Shown here piece after piece: positions 15,067 through 22,229 of a stretch of 64,000 nucleotides of DNA. The translations under genes were made by a program, and so were the position numbers. Origin of the DNA: Clostridium sp. (GTDB lineage: Bacteria; Bacillota; Clostridia; Lachnospirales; Lachnospiraceae); the NCBI GenBank assembly GCA_023664605.1, contig JAMPFF010000001.1, forward strand, positions 512,782-576,781, given 5' to 3'. The notes beneath the pieces were generated by a model that worked only from the letters and a program-made list of their open reading frames with translations, was not told the origin of the DNA and ran no database searches. Each line of letters begins with the position of its first letter. The first letter of the stretch is position 1.

Positions 15067-15873
15067 ATGTTAGATTTATTTTTTCGTTATAAGCAAGTGG
15101 GAGATAGCAAACGCGCTTTGTTGGTTGGACAAAACATGGTAAATCTTAATCCTGCTAATAAAGATTGCTTTGAAGCATATTTTGATTATCTGATATCTCT
15201 TGCACAAAGTGATGATATTTTAGTTGCAAAGTCTTTTTTACAACAAGCAACTGGAGTATTAGCATTTTTTTCTGAAAACGTCAAAATTGATGAGGAGACG
15301 GTTGAATTTATAATAGGTAAAGAAAATGAGTTGAATCGCGTTGCCGTACTATTAAAAAAACAGGAAGAGAATGCAAATAGGGAGGTAATCAGGCAAGAAG
15401 TTACATATCATAATGACGCATTGGAACTTATTGAACAATTATTGGAAAAAATTGAAAAGTGCGAGAGACTGAATGATTTCAATAAATATATTGATAATTT
15501 GGGTAAGGTCGATCAGAGTATCGATCAAGACAGATTTAGTGAAAGACAAAAAGAAAAATATGCGGTGTTAATGCAAAAGAGTTCAAATATTGTAAATTCA
15601 AAATTGACATATTTTGAAAATATTAAGAACCGTGAATATAATATTGACGCTATTGAGGCATATAGTAAGATATTTAATATGTTTAAGAACGGTAAGGTGG
15701 CTGATGACCATAAAGATGTGATAAAAGCATTATTTATGTTCGATGCATCAAAACTATATAACGAAACATTGGTTTATTATAATCATGTTTATAATTATAT
15801 CCTTAGCAAACTTAGTGACGAAGAAAAATTCACTTTAACGAAATATGCAATACTGTGTGAAAAAAAGAGATGA
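15067..15873 (+). CDS. Uncharacterised helical-repeat protein, second gene of the TerB operon
   Basis: A 268-residue soluble protein that I cannot assign. The first part (about residues 1-60: RYKQVGDSKRALLVGQNMV, then LNPANKDCFEAYFDYL) has a TPR-like helix-turn-helix pattern. The middle (about 95-150) is a likely coiled coil (LLKKQEENANREVIRQEV, then LIEQLLEKIEKCERL). I chose ATG 15067 because GGAG lies 8 nt upstream; the in-frame ATG at 15061 is too close to it. The following gene starts 5 bp after its stop. It may be the scaffold of the system, by inference from the coiled-coil and repeat character. Confidence 0.7.
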   Translation: MLDLFFRYKQVGDSKRALLVGQNMVNLNPANKDCFEAYFDYLISLAQSDDILVAKSFLQQATGVLAFFSENVKIDEETVEFIIGKENELNRVAVLLKKQEENANREVIRQEVTYHNDALELIEQLLEKIEKCERLNDFNKYIDNLGKVDQSIDQDRFSERQKEKYAVLMQKSSNIVNSKLTYFENIKNREYNIDAIEAYSKIFNMFKNGKVADDHKDVIKALFMFDASKLYNETLVYYNHVYNYILSKLSDEEKFTLTKYAILCEKKR

Positions 15874-15877
15874 TTTT

Positions 15878-17011
15878 ATGAATTATAACTCACTTGGACT
15901 ATTGAAATACACACAACTTAATAAACAAAGAGTATCAGATAAAGCCATAGGTTCTGTGATGCCTGTTGCGATAGCTGATGTAGCCAATGTTTTTGGAACT
16001 GCTACTGTAGGATTTAATAATCAGTATAATGAGTTTTTAGATGTCTTGGGAACTCGTAGATTTGAGTTGGCGCACACAGTTCAAACTAATTTATCTCAGA
16101 ATCCGAATTATACAGGAGCGCGAAATGCAGGAGTTAAATTAGCATGGCAGTATGAAAAAGCAGATATTGAAATGGGTGGAAGAGGCTCGGCTAATTGGAA
16201 TCAAATAGAGCGTGATGAAATACTTCATTCAAAAACTGGCACTGTATCAGGAGCAGAGGGGCATCATCAAAAAAATGTTATTGATCACCCTGCATATCAA
16301 GCTGATCCGGATAATATTAAGTTTTATAAATCCAGACAGGAACACTTACAAGAAGGACACAATGGAAATTTTCAGAATGAATCAGATGCACCTTTTATAG
16401 ACAAAAATATGATGCTTGAAAAGACAAATAGGCATAGAGTTTTTGTGAATGAAATAAAAGGCGCTGGTATTTCAGCGGCTATAGGGTTTGGAGTGGCATT
16501 TACAATTTCAGCTGTTGCTGAATTAGCAAGGGTCGGAATCTCTTCGATAGAAATGGGAGATTTCCTTTGTAATTCTCTTAGGAGTGGAATTGAAGGAGGA
16601 ACTATTTCAACAGTAATTTATGGAGCAGGAAGAATGATTTCAATGTTGATTCAGAAGCAAGGTGTAGATTTACTTACTAATACAGGAGTACTTATGGATT
16701 TTGCGTCTGTTGGAACAGTATCTATACTTTTAGTTTCGACATATCAATTTATAAAAATGAAAATGGATGGTGTAGAGACCTCTGTGGCATTTAAAGAAGT
16801 TGGTAAACGGGCATTGTTTTCCTTTTCCGTGCTTGCGGTTTCAATGATTGCGCAAGGTGTTTATGGCGGTCATGCAGGTTTTATTGTTTCTACCAGTGTT
16901 GGTCTGATTGTGCTTACATTAAGTATAGCTGATGTGTTGCATCAGAGAAAACTTGAAACATGTATTAAGGAGTATGCGATTGAGGAATATAGGTCACTCA
17001 TTGTAATATGA
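15878..17011 (+). CDS. GHH/HNH-type nuclease fused to hydrophobic membrane region
   Basis: A 377-residue protein. Residues about 115-175 have the HNH/endonuclease VII pattern of polymorphic-toxin nucleases: VSGAEGHHQKNVIDHP, then DPDNIKFY and EHLQEGHNGNF, i.e. paired His, DPxNIxF, EH and a final H-x-G-N. From about residue 195 the protein turns hydrophobic and Gly-rich, with several candidate membrane helices (GAGISAAIGFGVAFTISAVA, GTVSILLVSTYQFI, LIVLTLSIADVL). The nuclease therefore precedes a membrane region, unlike secreted toxins where it is C-terminal. ATG 15878 follows a weak site 5 bp after the previous stop. The next gene encodes a SUKH-like protein, a usual immunity partner of such nucleases. 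Confidence 0.75.
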   Translation: MNYNSLGLLKYTQLNKQRVSDKAIGSVMPVAIADVANVFGTATVGFNNQYNEFLDVLGTRRFELAHTVQTNLSQNPNYTGARNAGVKLAWQYEKADIEMGGRGSANWNQIERDEILHSKTGTVSGAEGHHQKNVIDHPAYQADPDNIKFYKSRQEHLQEGHNGNFQNESDAPFIDKNMMLEKTNRHRVFVNEIKGAGISAAIGFGVAFTISAVAELARVGISSIEMGDFLCNSLRSGIEGGTISTVIYGAGRMISMLIQKQGVDLLTNTGVLMDFASVGTVSILLVSTYQFIKMKMDGVETSVAFKEVGKRALFSFSVLAVSMIAQGVYGGHAGFIVSTSVGLIVLTLSIADVLHQRKLETCIKEYAIEEYRSLIVI

Positions 17012-17022
17012 CGAGGTAGGAT

Positions 17023-17394
17023 ATGGATTATTATTCATTTTTTGAAAAGTTGCAAAGGATGGATTCAAGGGTTAAATTTGTTAAAGTTAATAAAAGATTG
17101 TTATGTGACAAGATTAACATTCCTGAATTTTATCAAATTTTGAATCCGGTTAATGTAGAATTTGAGTTTCATGATGGCATAGTAAAGTTAGAACCATTTG
17201 AAAAATTGTCGGCATTGAATGAAGAGTATCAATATGTTAAAGCAGATTGTGTATTTGCTATATGTAATGGAGATCCAATTTATACCAGAGATGGGAAAAT
17301 ATATACATGTGTTCATGGATCAAAATGTGTAGTGGAAGAAAAAATTGCTGAATCAGTTGGAGAACTGTTTGAGCAAGTTTATCACACTTTATAG
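17023..17394 (+). CDS. SUKH (SMI1/KNR4)-like putative immunity protein
   Basis: A 123-residue protein whose second half follows the SUKH pattern: ADCVFAICNGDPIYTRDGKI (about residues 77-96), then YTCVHGS, then EKIAESVGELFEQVY. In SUKH proteins this region has hydrophobic-FA-x-x-x-GDP, a short strand and the closing IAxSxxxFL helix. Many SUKH proteins neutralise nucleases of polymorphic toxin systems. It is encoded directly after the HNH nuclease gene (11 bp gap), as immunity genes usually are. The assignment rests on pattern recognition rather than a family search. Confidence 0.6.
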   Translation: MDYYSFFEKLQRMDSRVKFVKVNKRLLCDKINIPEFYQILNPVNVEFEFHDGIVKLEPFEKLSALNEEYQYVKADCVFAICNGDPIYTRDGKIYTCVHGSKCVVEEKIAESVGELFEQVYHTL

Positions 17395-17410
17395 TAGGAA
17401 GGAGTTCATT

Positions 17411-17836
17411 ATGATTAAGTATGTTGGAATTATGGTTGGGGGAGTTGCATTAGGCATTATCATGGACAGAATTATTATTGCTGTTATGGAGAATCAAAAG
17501 CTTGAAAAGGAAAAAATTCTGGAAAAATGTTTCGGAGAACCTATGTATGCAAGTTCATTTTCGATGAGTGAGGTAAGGGATTGGATCAAGTCAAGAGAAG
17601 CTTTGTTGCAAGATGGCGGTAAGGCAATTGTCTTGAAAGCAAATTCTGAAACTTTGAAAAGAATCGGAAAGAATCTTGATATTGGTAATAATTTAAAAAA
17701 TAATATTGTTATTGCGATTGTGGATGAAGCAGGTAAGAATATATCGGCTTCTGTATTAATTAAGTATGAAACATTGGATGCCAAGCTGGATGAAGCATTG
17801 AGTAAAGGCAACGGTGTTCTTGTGGTGGGGGCTTAG
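17411..17836 (+). CDS. Membrane-anchored uncharacterised protein, 141 aa
   Basis: One N-terminal membrane helix (VGIMVGGVALGIIMDRIIIA, about residues 4-23) is followed by a cytoplasmic alpha/beta domain. That domain contains MSEVRDWIKSREALLQDGGK and two hydrophobic strands (NNIVIAIVDEAGKNISASVL). I do not recognise the family. ATG 17411 follows GGAAGGAG at good spacing; an upstream in-frame start at 17345 lies inside the previous gene and is rejected. The next gene begins 3 bp after its stop. It is one of three consecutive single-helix proteins likely to place the system at the membrane. Confidence 0.7.
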   Translation: MIKYVGIMVGGVALGIIMDRIIIAVMENQKLEKEKILEKCFGEPMYASSFSMSEVRDWIKSREALLQDGGKAIVLKANSETLKRIGKNLDIGNNLKNNIVIAIVDEAGKNISASVLIKYETLDAKLDEALSKGNGVLVVGA

Positions 17837-17839
17837 ATT

Positions 17840-18088
17840 ATGTTAGGATGGATTTTACTTGGTATTGCTACTGCGGCTGTTGGTGTTGTGATTATTAGTG
17901 GAATAGTCACTAAAAACCGTATTAAAGAAAAGCTGAGAGAACGTGGAATTAAGGAGGCAATGATTACAGAGATTAATAAGTGTACTAATACAGTGAAACT
18001 TGAAGAGTTGGGCAGTGAAAAGATCATAGAAATCAGAGGGGATGACTTAGATAGTGAATTAGATGAATATGACACTATATTTGTATAG
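17840..18088 (+). CDS. Small membrane-anchored protein, 82 aa
   Basis: An N-terminal membrane helix (MLGWILLGIATAAVGVVIIS) and a short acidic cytoplasmic part containing EINKCTNTVKLEEL. The same arrangement, with similar words (ELINECDNTVSLSALNDL), occurs in the 121-residue protein at 18490-18855, so the two are probably paralogues. No named family is recognised. It is in the middle of the operon with 3-12 bp spacings. Confidence 0.65.
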   Translation: MLGWILLGIATAAVGVVIISGIVTKNRIKEKLRERGIKEAMITEINKCTNTVKLEELGSEKIIEIRGDDLDSELDEYDTIFV

Positions 18089-18100
18089 AAGGTGGTATAT

Positions 18101-18475
18101 ATGAATAGGGATAAAGGCAACGAGAAACATTCATCCATATCTATAAATGATTTTACTGATGCTGTAGCAGAAGTGTTGTATAAAAAAGGATATAAAGAGA
18201 TAGTAACCTTTGATGAAATTGTACAGTATGCTCTTGTAAGAAAGAAAAGCAATTCTAGAATAAAAGCTTTTGTTGTTTCTGTAAAAAAGAATTATGATCC
18301 ACAAAATGGAAATGACAAGCTAATTATTGTTCAAGGATTATTGGATGAGGACAATAAGCCAATTTCTCTTGATGGCAAAGAAAGTGAAAGCCGAATTATT
18401 CATACAAGAACAATCGACAAAAATTTTATAGATGTACTTAATGGAGCAGAAAGCAAAATAGTGAGACTTTACTGA
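18101..18475 (+). CDS. Uncharacterised soluble protein, 124 aa
   Basis: No family recognised. Alpha/beta, soluble, with a helical N-terminus (SISINDFTDAVAEVLYKKGY) and a central hydrophobic strand (IKAFVVSVKKNY, then KLIIVQGLLDEDNKPI). ATG 18101 follows GAAGGTGG; an in-frame GTG at 18092 overlaps that site. It lies between the two small membrane-anchored paralogues in the same operon. Confidence 0.65.
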   Translation: MNRDKGNEKHSSISINDFTDAVAEVLYKKGYKEIVTFDEIVQYALVRKKSNSRIKAFVVSVKKNYDPQNGNDKLIIVQGLLDEDNKPISLDGKESESRIIHTRTIDKNFIDVLNGAESKIVRLY

Positions 18476-18489
18476 GGGGAAGGGATAAT

Positions 18490-18855
18490 ATGTTGGCATT
18501 ATTGGCAGGTATAGTAGGTTTAATAGCAATGGGTTGTTTAGTAGCATATGCTGTAGTTTTAACATTTAAATGGCTTAGAAATAAAATCTCTGAAAAATTA
18601 GCCAAAAAAAATGTTAAGAAAGTGGTAGTTGCGGATTTGGAAGAGTTAATTAATGAATGTGATAATACAGTTTCGTTAAGTGCTTTAAATGATTTAGTGG
18701 ATGAGGGATACACTCATATGATGGCAGATGTTGGATATGATGGAAAAATAGTGGGCGATGTTGAAGTGCTAAAGGATGAAAATGATGCAATTGATAAAGA
18801 TGTTGAAGAACTCATCAATCGTACACATCAGGGAATGGTAGTTGTGGAGGAATAG
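18490..18855 (+). CDS. Membrane-anchored protein, 121 aa, paralogue of the 82-aa protein
   Basis: An N-terminal membrane helix (about residues 1-28, MLALLAGIVGLIAMGCLVAY) is followed by a basic juxtamembrane segment and a cytoplasmic acidic domain (VVVADLEELINECDNTVSL). The last 40 residues are strongly acidic. It shares topology and word order with the product of 17840-18088, from which it may have arisen by duplication. The ATG follows GAGGGGAAGG. The AAA+ gene starts 5 bp after its stop, which suggests a physical link to the ATPase. Confidence 0.65.
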   Translation: MLALLAGIVGLIAMGCLVAYAVVLTFKWLRNKISEKLAKKNVKKVVVADLEELINECDNTVSLSALNDLVDEGYTHMMADVGYDGKIVGDVEVLKDENDAIDKDVEELINRTHQGMVVVEE

Positions 18856-18860
18856 GCAAA

Positions 18861-20195
18861 ATGAAGATATATTGGTGTATTCCAGAATTGCTTTTTAATA
18901 CAAAAAATGCTGATGAACACAAAAAGGATTGTAACATCCTTGAAAATGATATAAGAAAGTATTATGGGCAGGTGGAAGTGGAAATTGTTGGTCAGAAAAA
19001 TCAGGATAAAATAGAAATTTATGTTATGGGGAAACCGAGATACGAAGGTTTCCAAGAAGAAATTCAAAAATCTATTATCACAGCAGTAATAAAATGTTAT
19101 GGAGAAAGTGCAAAGCAAAGAATTCAAATTAAATTGAATTATGCAGCATTTAACCCGAATTTTGTGCCAAAGAGTGATTGTTCTTTGAATCAGCAGGAAA
19201 ACTTATCGTCTATTCAAAAAAAAGAAGTCGAAACAAGAGAGAAAGACAGTGAATATGATTATGAAAAATTGTCAAATAATTATCAAGCTGTTGAACCAAA
19301 ATTCTCTTTTGATCAGGTGATACTTCCACAAAAAACTCTTAATCAGGTTGAAGAAGCAATTGGAGTCTTAGAAGTTGAAGCAAAGGTTTTTGATGAGTGG
19401 GGACTTCGTGCAATTATTCCGGAAGCAACATCTGCGCTTAGTTTTTATGGCCCACCAGGAACTGGAAAAACTATGACAGCTGAAGCAATAGCACATAAGT
19501 TAGGAAAAAAAATCCTTCGTGCTACTTATGCAGATGTAGAAAGTAAGTTTCATGGGGAAGGACCTAAAATGGTGAAAGCTATATTCAGAGCTGCTGAAAG
19601 GGATGATGCTGTGTTATTCTTGGATGAATCGGATTCGCTTTTATCGAAACGATTAACGAATGTTTCTGATGGTTCAGCGCAAGCTATTAACTCGATGAGA
19701 AGCCAGTTGCTTATAAGTCTTGAGAGTTTTAAAGGAATTGTTATATTTGCAACGAATTTAGTTGTTAATTATGATAGAGCTTTTTTATCCAGATTAATTA
19801 ATGTTGAATTTACAAATCCAACAGCTGCTGAACGGAAAAAGATATGGTGGAATCATTTAAAAACAGATAAAATTCATATTCCGCTTGCTGCGGATGTGGA
19901 TATTAATTGTTTAGCTGAATCATATGAATTATGTGGAAGAGAAATCAAGAATGTTGTTAAAAATGCCTGTGTTTCCGCAGCATTAAAAAAACAGGAGATT
20001 GTTGAGCAAGAGGATTTTATCATTGCATGTGAAAAAGCAATTGATGAAAGAACACGTGTCAATTCCGCTAAGGATCAGACAAAGATAGGTGATGATACTG
20101 CGTCTGAAGAAAAGAAAGAGAAGTTAAAGGATGCTATACAGAAAAAAATTGATGCAGGAACAATTGATATTGTCAAGTCGAATGCAATAGAGTAA
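18861..20195 (+). CDS. AAA+ ATPase, last gene of the TerB/HNH operon
   Basis: A 444-residue protein with one AAA+ module. Walker A is YGPPGTGKTMTAEAIA (about residues 195-210), Walker B is AVLFLDESDSLL (about 250-261), sensor 1 is VIFATNLV, the arginine-finger region is YDRAFLSRLINVEF, and a C-terminal lid contains CGREIKNVVKNAC. The domain is of the FtsH/Spastin/CDC48-like type that remodels proteins. The N-terminal 130 residues are not assignable and may bind substrate. It likely powers a complex with the TerB-like and membrane-anchored proteins. The operon appears to end here; about 200 bp of AT-rich non-coding DNA follow. Confidence 0.85.
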   Translation: MKIYWCIPELLFNTKNADEHKKDCNILENDIRKYYGQVEVEIVGQKNQDKIEIYVMGKPRYEGFQEEIQKSIITAVIKCYGESAKQRIQIKLNYAAFNPNFVPKSDCSLNQQENLSSIQKKEVETREKDSEYDYEKLSNNYQAVEPKFSFDQVILPQKTLNQVEEAIGVLEVEAKVFDEWGLRAIIPEATSALSFYGPPGTGKTMTAEAIAHKLGKKILRATYADVESKFHGEGPKMVKAIFRAAERDDAVLFLDESDSLLSKRLTNVSDGSAQAINSMRSQLLISLESFKGIVIFATNLVVNYDRAFLSRLINVEFTNPTAAERKKIWWNHLKTDKIHIPLAADVDINCLAESYELCGREIKNVVKNACVSAALKKQEIVEQEDFIIACEKAIDERTRVNSAKDQTKIGDDTASEEKKEKLKDAIQKKIDAGTIDIVKSNAIE

Positions 20196-20397
20196 ATTGA
20201 TATTGTATGTGGTGGAGTTAGACTGTTTGGAAATAGTTCATGAAATAATTATGCTATGTATAATAAATGCCGGAAAGGTATTTGATGAAAATAAAATAAT
20301 ATATTATATCTATGAAACAATAAGCTGGTAACGTAGCTTAAACAATAAATTTTTTTAAATTATTATAGCACATATAAAAGATACAAAGGAGCTTTTC

Positions 20398-21411
20398 ATG
20401 AACCCCAAATCATCCAAAAACATCCGCACTCTGGATATCTATGTACGCTTATGCGAGGGAAAAACAATAAATAAATCCGAGGAAGCTAAAAAGCATGGTG
20501 TAGATGAACGCTCCATTCAGCGTGACATTGATGACATTCGTATATTTCTGGCGGAACGCAGCGTAACAGATGCTGCAGATACCAGAGCAATTACATATGA
20601 TAGGAATAAAAAAGGATTTGTCATGACCGGCAGTGAAAACGCGTTCATGGATAACAGCGAAATTCTGGCAGTCAGTAAAATCCTCTTAGAGAGCCGTGCA
20701 TTTACCAGAAAAGAAATTACGACAATTCTGGACAAGCTGCTGCTTGGCTGTGCGCCCAAAGGGAGCATGAAGTTAGCGGCAGAGTTGATTGCCAATGAAA
20801 GATACCATTATGTGGAACTGCATCATAAGTCTCATATTAAAGATAAACTATGGGAACTTGGCAGCGAAATCAAGCAATGTAATCTTTTAGAGATTGTCTA
20901 TTACAGACAGGTGGATTCGGGAAACCCGGTCAAACGCTGTATACAGCCGGTGGCGCTTTTATTTTCCGAATACTATTTTTATTTGAATGCCTACATAGTA
21001 GAGAAGAATGAGCAGGGGGAATATGTCCGCCAGTATGATTATCCGGCTGTTTTTAGGATTGACAGAATAAAGTCATATAAAGAATTGGGCGAAAAGTTTC
21101 AGATTCCTTATGCAAACCGTTTTGAAGAGGGGGAATTTCGTAAGCGCATTCAGTTTATGTATGCCGGGGAACTTGTCAGACTACAATTCCGGTACAGCGG
21201 TAAAAGTGTGGAAGCCATTTTGGACAGGCTTCCTACGGCCAAGATAATCAGCACAGACAAAGACAACAGCATTATTGAAGCGGAAGTTTATGGGAAAGGA
21301 ATTTTAATGTGGCTGCTTAGTCAGGGAGCGATGGTTGAAGTGTTAAAACCGGAGTCTTTCCGTGCAGAAATGAAAGAAACCTTGCTGCAAATGATAAAAA
21401 AATATGAATAA
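20398..21411 (+). CDS. WYL-domain HTH transcriptional regulator (Island 1)
   Basis: A 337-residue regulator. An N-terminal winged HTH (about residues 5-65: TINKSEEAKKHGVDERSIQR, then DIDDIRIFL) is followed by a WYL domain (about 140-240, with CNLLEIVYY and PVALLFSEYYFYLNAY) and a WCX extension containing RLPTAKII. WYL regulators often control phage-defence islands and sense nucleic-acid ligands. The protein at 38498-39454 in Island 2 is a homologue. A TGACA-N5-TGTCA site lies 80 bp downstream and three more lie in Island 1; this protein is the first candidate to bind them. ATG follows AAAGGAGC. Confidence 0.92.
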   Translation: MNPKSSKNIRTLDIYVRLCEGKTINKSEEAKKHGVDERSIQRDIDDIRIFLAERSVTDAADTRAITYDRNKKGFVMTGSENAFMDNSEILAVSKILLESRAFTRKEITTILDKLLLGCAPKGSMKLAAELIANERYHYVELHHKSHIKDKLWELGSEIKQCNLLEIVYYRQVDSGNPVKRCIQPVALLFSEYYFYLNAYIVEKNEQGEYVRQYDYPAVFRIDRIKSYKELGEKFQIPYANRFEEGEFRKRIQFMYAGELVRLQFRYSGKSVEAILDRLPTAKIISTDKDNSIIEAEVYGKGILMWLLSQGAMVEVLKPESFRAEMKETLLQMIKKYE

Positions 21412-21430
21412 GTGAAAAGAAAAAGCATTT

Positions 21431-21465
21431 CCGCAGATGAGAGAAATCCATCTGCGGATTTTTTT
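21431..21465 (+). terminator. Terminator after the WYL gene
   Basis: CCGCAGATG (21431-21439) pairs with CATCTGCGG (21449-21457), followed by a long T-run. Confidence 0.88.
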
Positions 21466-21491
21466 CGTGAATGCAGAAAAAGTTATCATAA

Positions 21492-21506
21492 TGACAAAAT
21501 ATGTCA
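21492..21506. promoter_or_regulatory. Palindromic operator candidate, site 3
   Basis: TGACA-AAATA-TGTCA, 65 bp upstream of the 66-residue gene and just after the WYL terminator. Identical to site 2. Confidence 0.6.
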
Positions 21507-21570
21507 TAGCCGGATTGTAAAATAAGTCTGTACTATATAAATTTTCCAATATAAGCGGAGGGGGGAAGAT

Positions 21571-21771
21571 ATGGAGTTAAAGAGTATAGATGAACTGGAA
21601 GAAGTAAAAATGCTGTTAAGAGGACTGTGTGATGTCATGTATGATATGGAAAAGACAGCGACACAGGATAAAATGATATCCGTTACAGTGCTTTGTCCTT
21701 TTGAAGCAGTCATCGAAAAAGCCTGTTTAATGATTGACAATGTTGTAAAAATGGAAACTAAAAATTTTTAG
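21571..21771 (+). CDS. Small protein, 66 aa, paralogue of the 68-aa protein in Island 2
   Basis: A soluble helical protein (MELKSIDELEEVKMLLRGLC) very similar to the one at 44116-44322, including GLCDVMY and the PFE segment. No known family is recognised. The ATG follows GCGGAGGGGGGAAGAT, a very strong ribosome site. Both copies are short, standalone and end next to terminators or the next small gene. Conservation in two unrelated islands argues that it is a real gene. A role as a small adaptor or anti-regulator is speculation. Confidence 0.7.
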   Translation: MELKSIDELEEVKMLLRGLCDVMYDMEKTATQDKMISVTVLCPFEAVIEKACLMIDNVVKMETKNF

Positions 21772-21805
21772 TCGTACAATAAGTACGAAGAAAGGATGGT
21801 TTATT

Positions 21806-22183
21806 ATGATATGTTTAGGAGCAACAATTAGGGGAGCATTATTCAACATGTATTTGTCGGGAAGATACAAAAGATGGGAATTAAAAGGCAACCGCGAGTT
21901 TAAAAAAGGATGTAGAGAAGTAGAAAAACAACTTAAAGCTAAAGAGAAAGAGCAGGAAAAAGCTTTGAAAGAATTAGTCAACAGAGAATTGAGTAAACGG
22001 CGTCAGATGCTTGACCAGTTGTTTAGTCAGGGAGAGATGGTGGAAGTGCCAAAACTGGAGTCTTTCCGTGCAGAAATGGAAGAAATTATGCGGCAAATGG
22101 CAAAAGAATATAAATATTTTTTACGTGAATGCAGAAAAAGTTGTCACAATGACAAAAGATGTCATAGCCGGATTGTAGAATAA
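21806..22183 (+). CDS. Chimeric 125-aa protein ending in a copied WYL tail
   Basis: The N-terminus (ICLGATIRGALFNMYLSG) could be a short membrane-associated helix. It is followed by a Lys/Glu-rich coiled coil (REVEKQLKAKEKEQEKALKE). Residues from about 74 (SQGEMVEVPKLESFRAEMEE) match the last 30 residues of the WYL regulator upstream (SQGAMVEVLKPESFRAEMKE). The DNA match continues past the stop into the operator/promoter. It probably arose by segmental duplication and fusion. ATG follows AAAGGATGG. Whether it is expressed and functional is not known. Confidence 0.55.
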   Translation: MICLGATIRGALFNMYLSGRYKRWELKGNREFKKGCREVEKQLKAKEKEQEKALKELVNRELSKRRQMLDQLFSQGEMVEVPKLESFRAEMEEIMRQMAKEYKYFLRECRKSCHNDKRCHSRIVE

Positions 22184-22229
22184 GCCTGTACTGTATAAAT
22201 TTTCCAATATAAGCGGAGGGGGTGCGGGT
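22025..22229 (+). repeat. Segmental duplication of the WYL 3' end and adjoining promoter region
   Basis: 22025-22117 copies 21319-21406 (coding tail of the WYL gene). 22120-22229 copies 21463-21570, including the operator and the TATAAATTTTCCAATATAAG stretch before the ribosome site. The terminator lying between the two blocks in the original is missing from the copy. Confidence 0.8.
22150..22164. promoter_or_regulatory. Palindromic operator candidate, site 4
   Basis: TGACA-AAAGA-TGTCA, the duplicated version of site 3, lying 66 bp before the zinc-ribbon gene at 22230. Confidence 0.55.
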
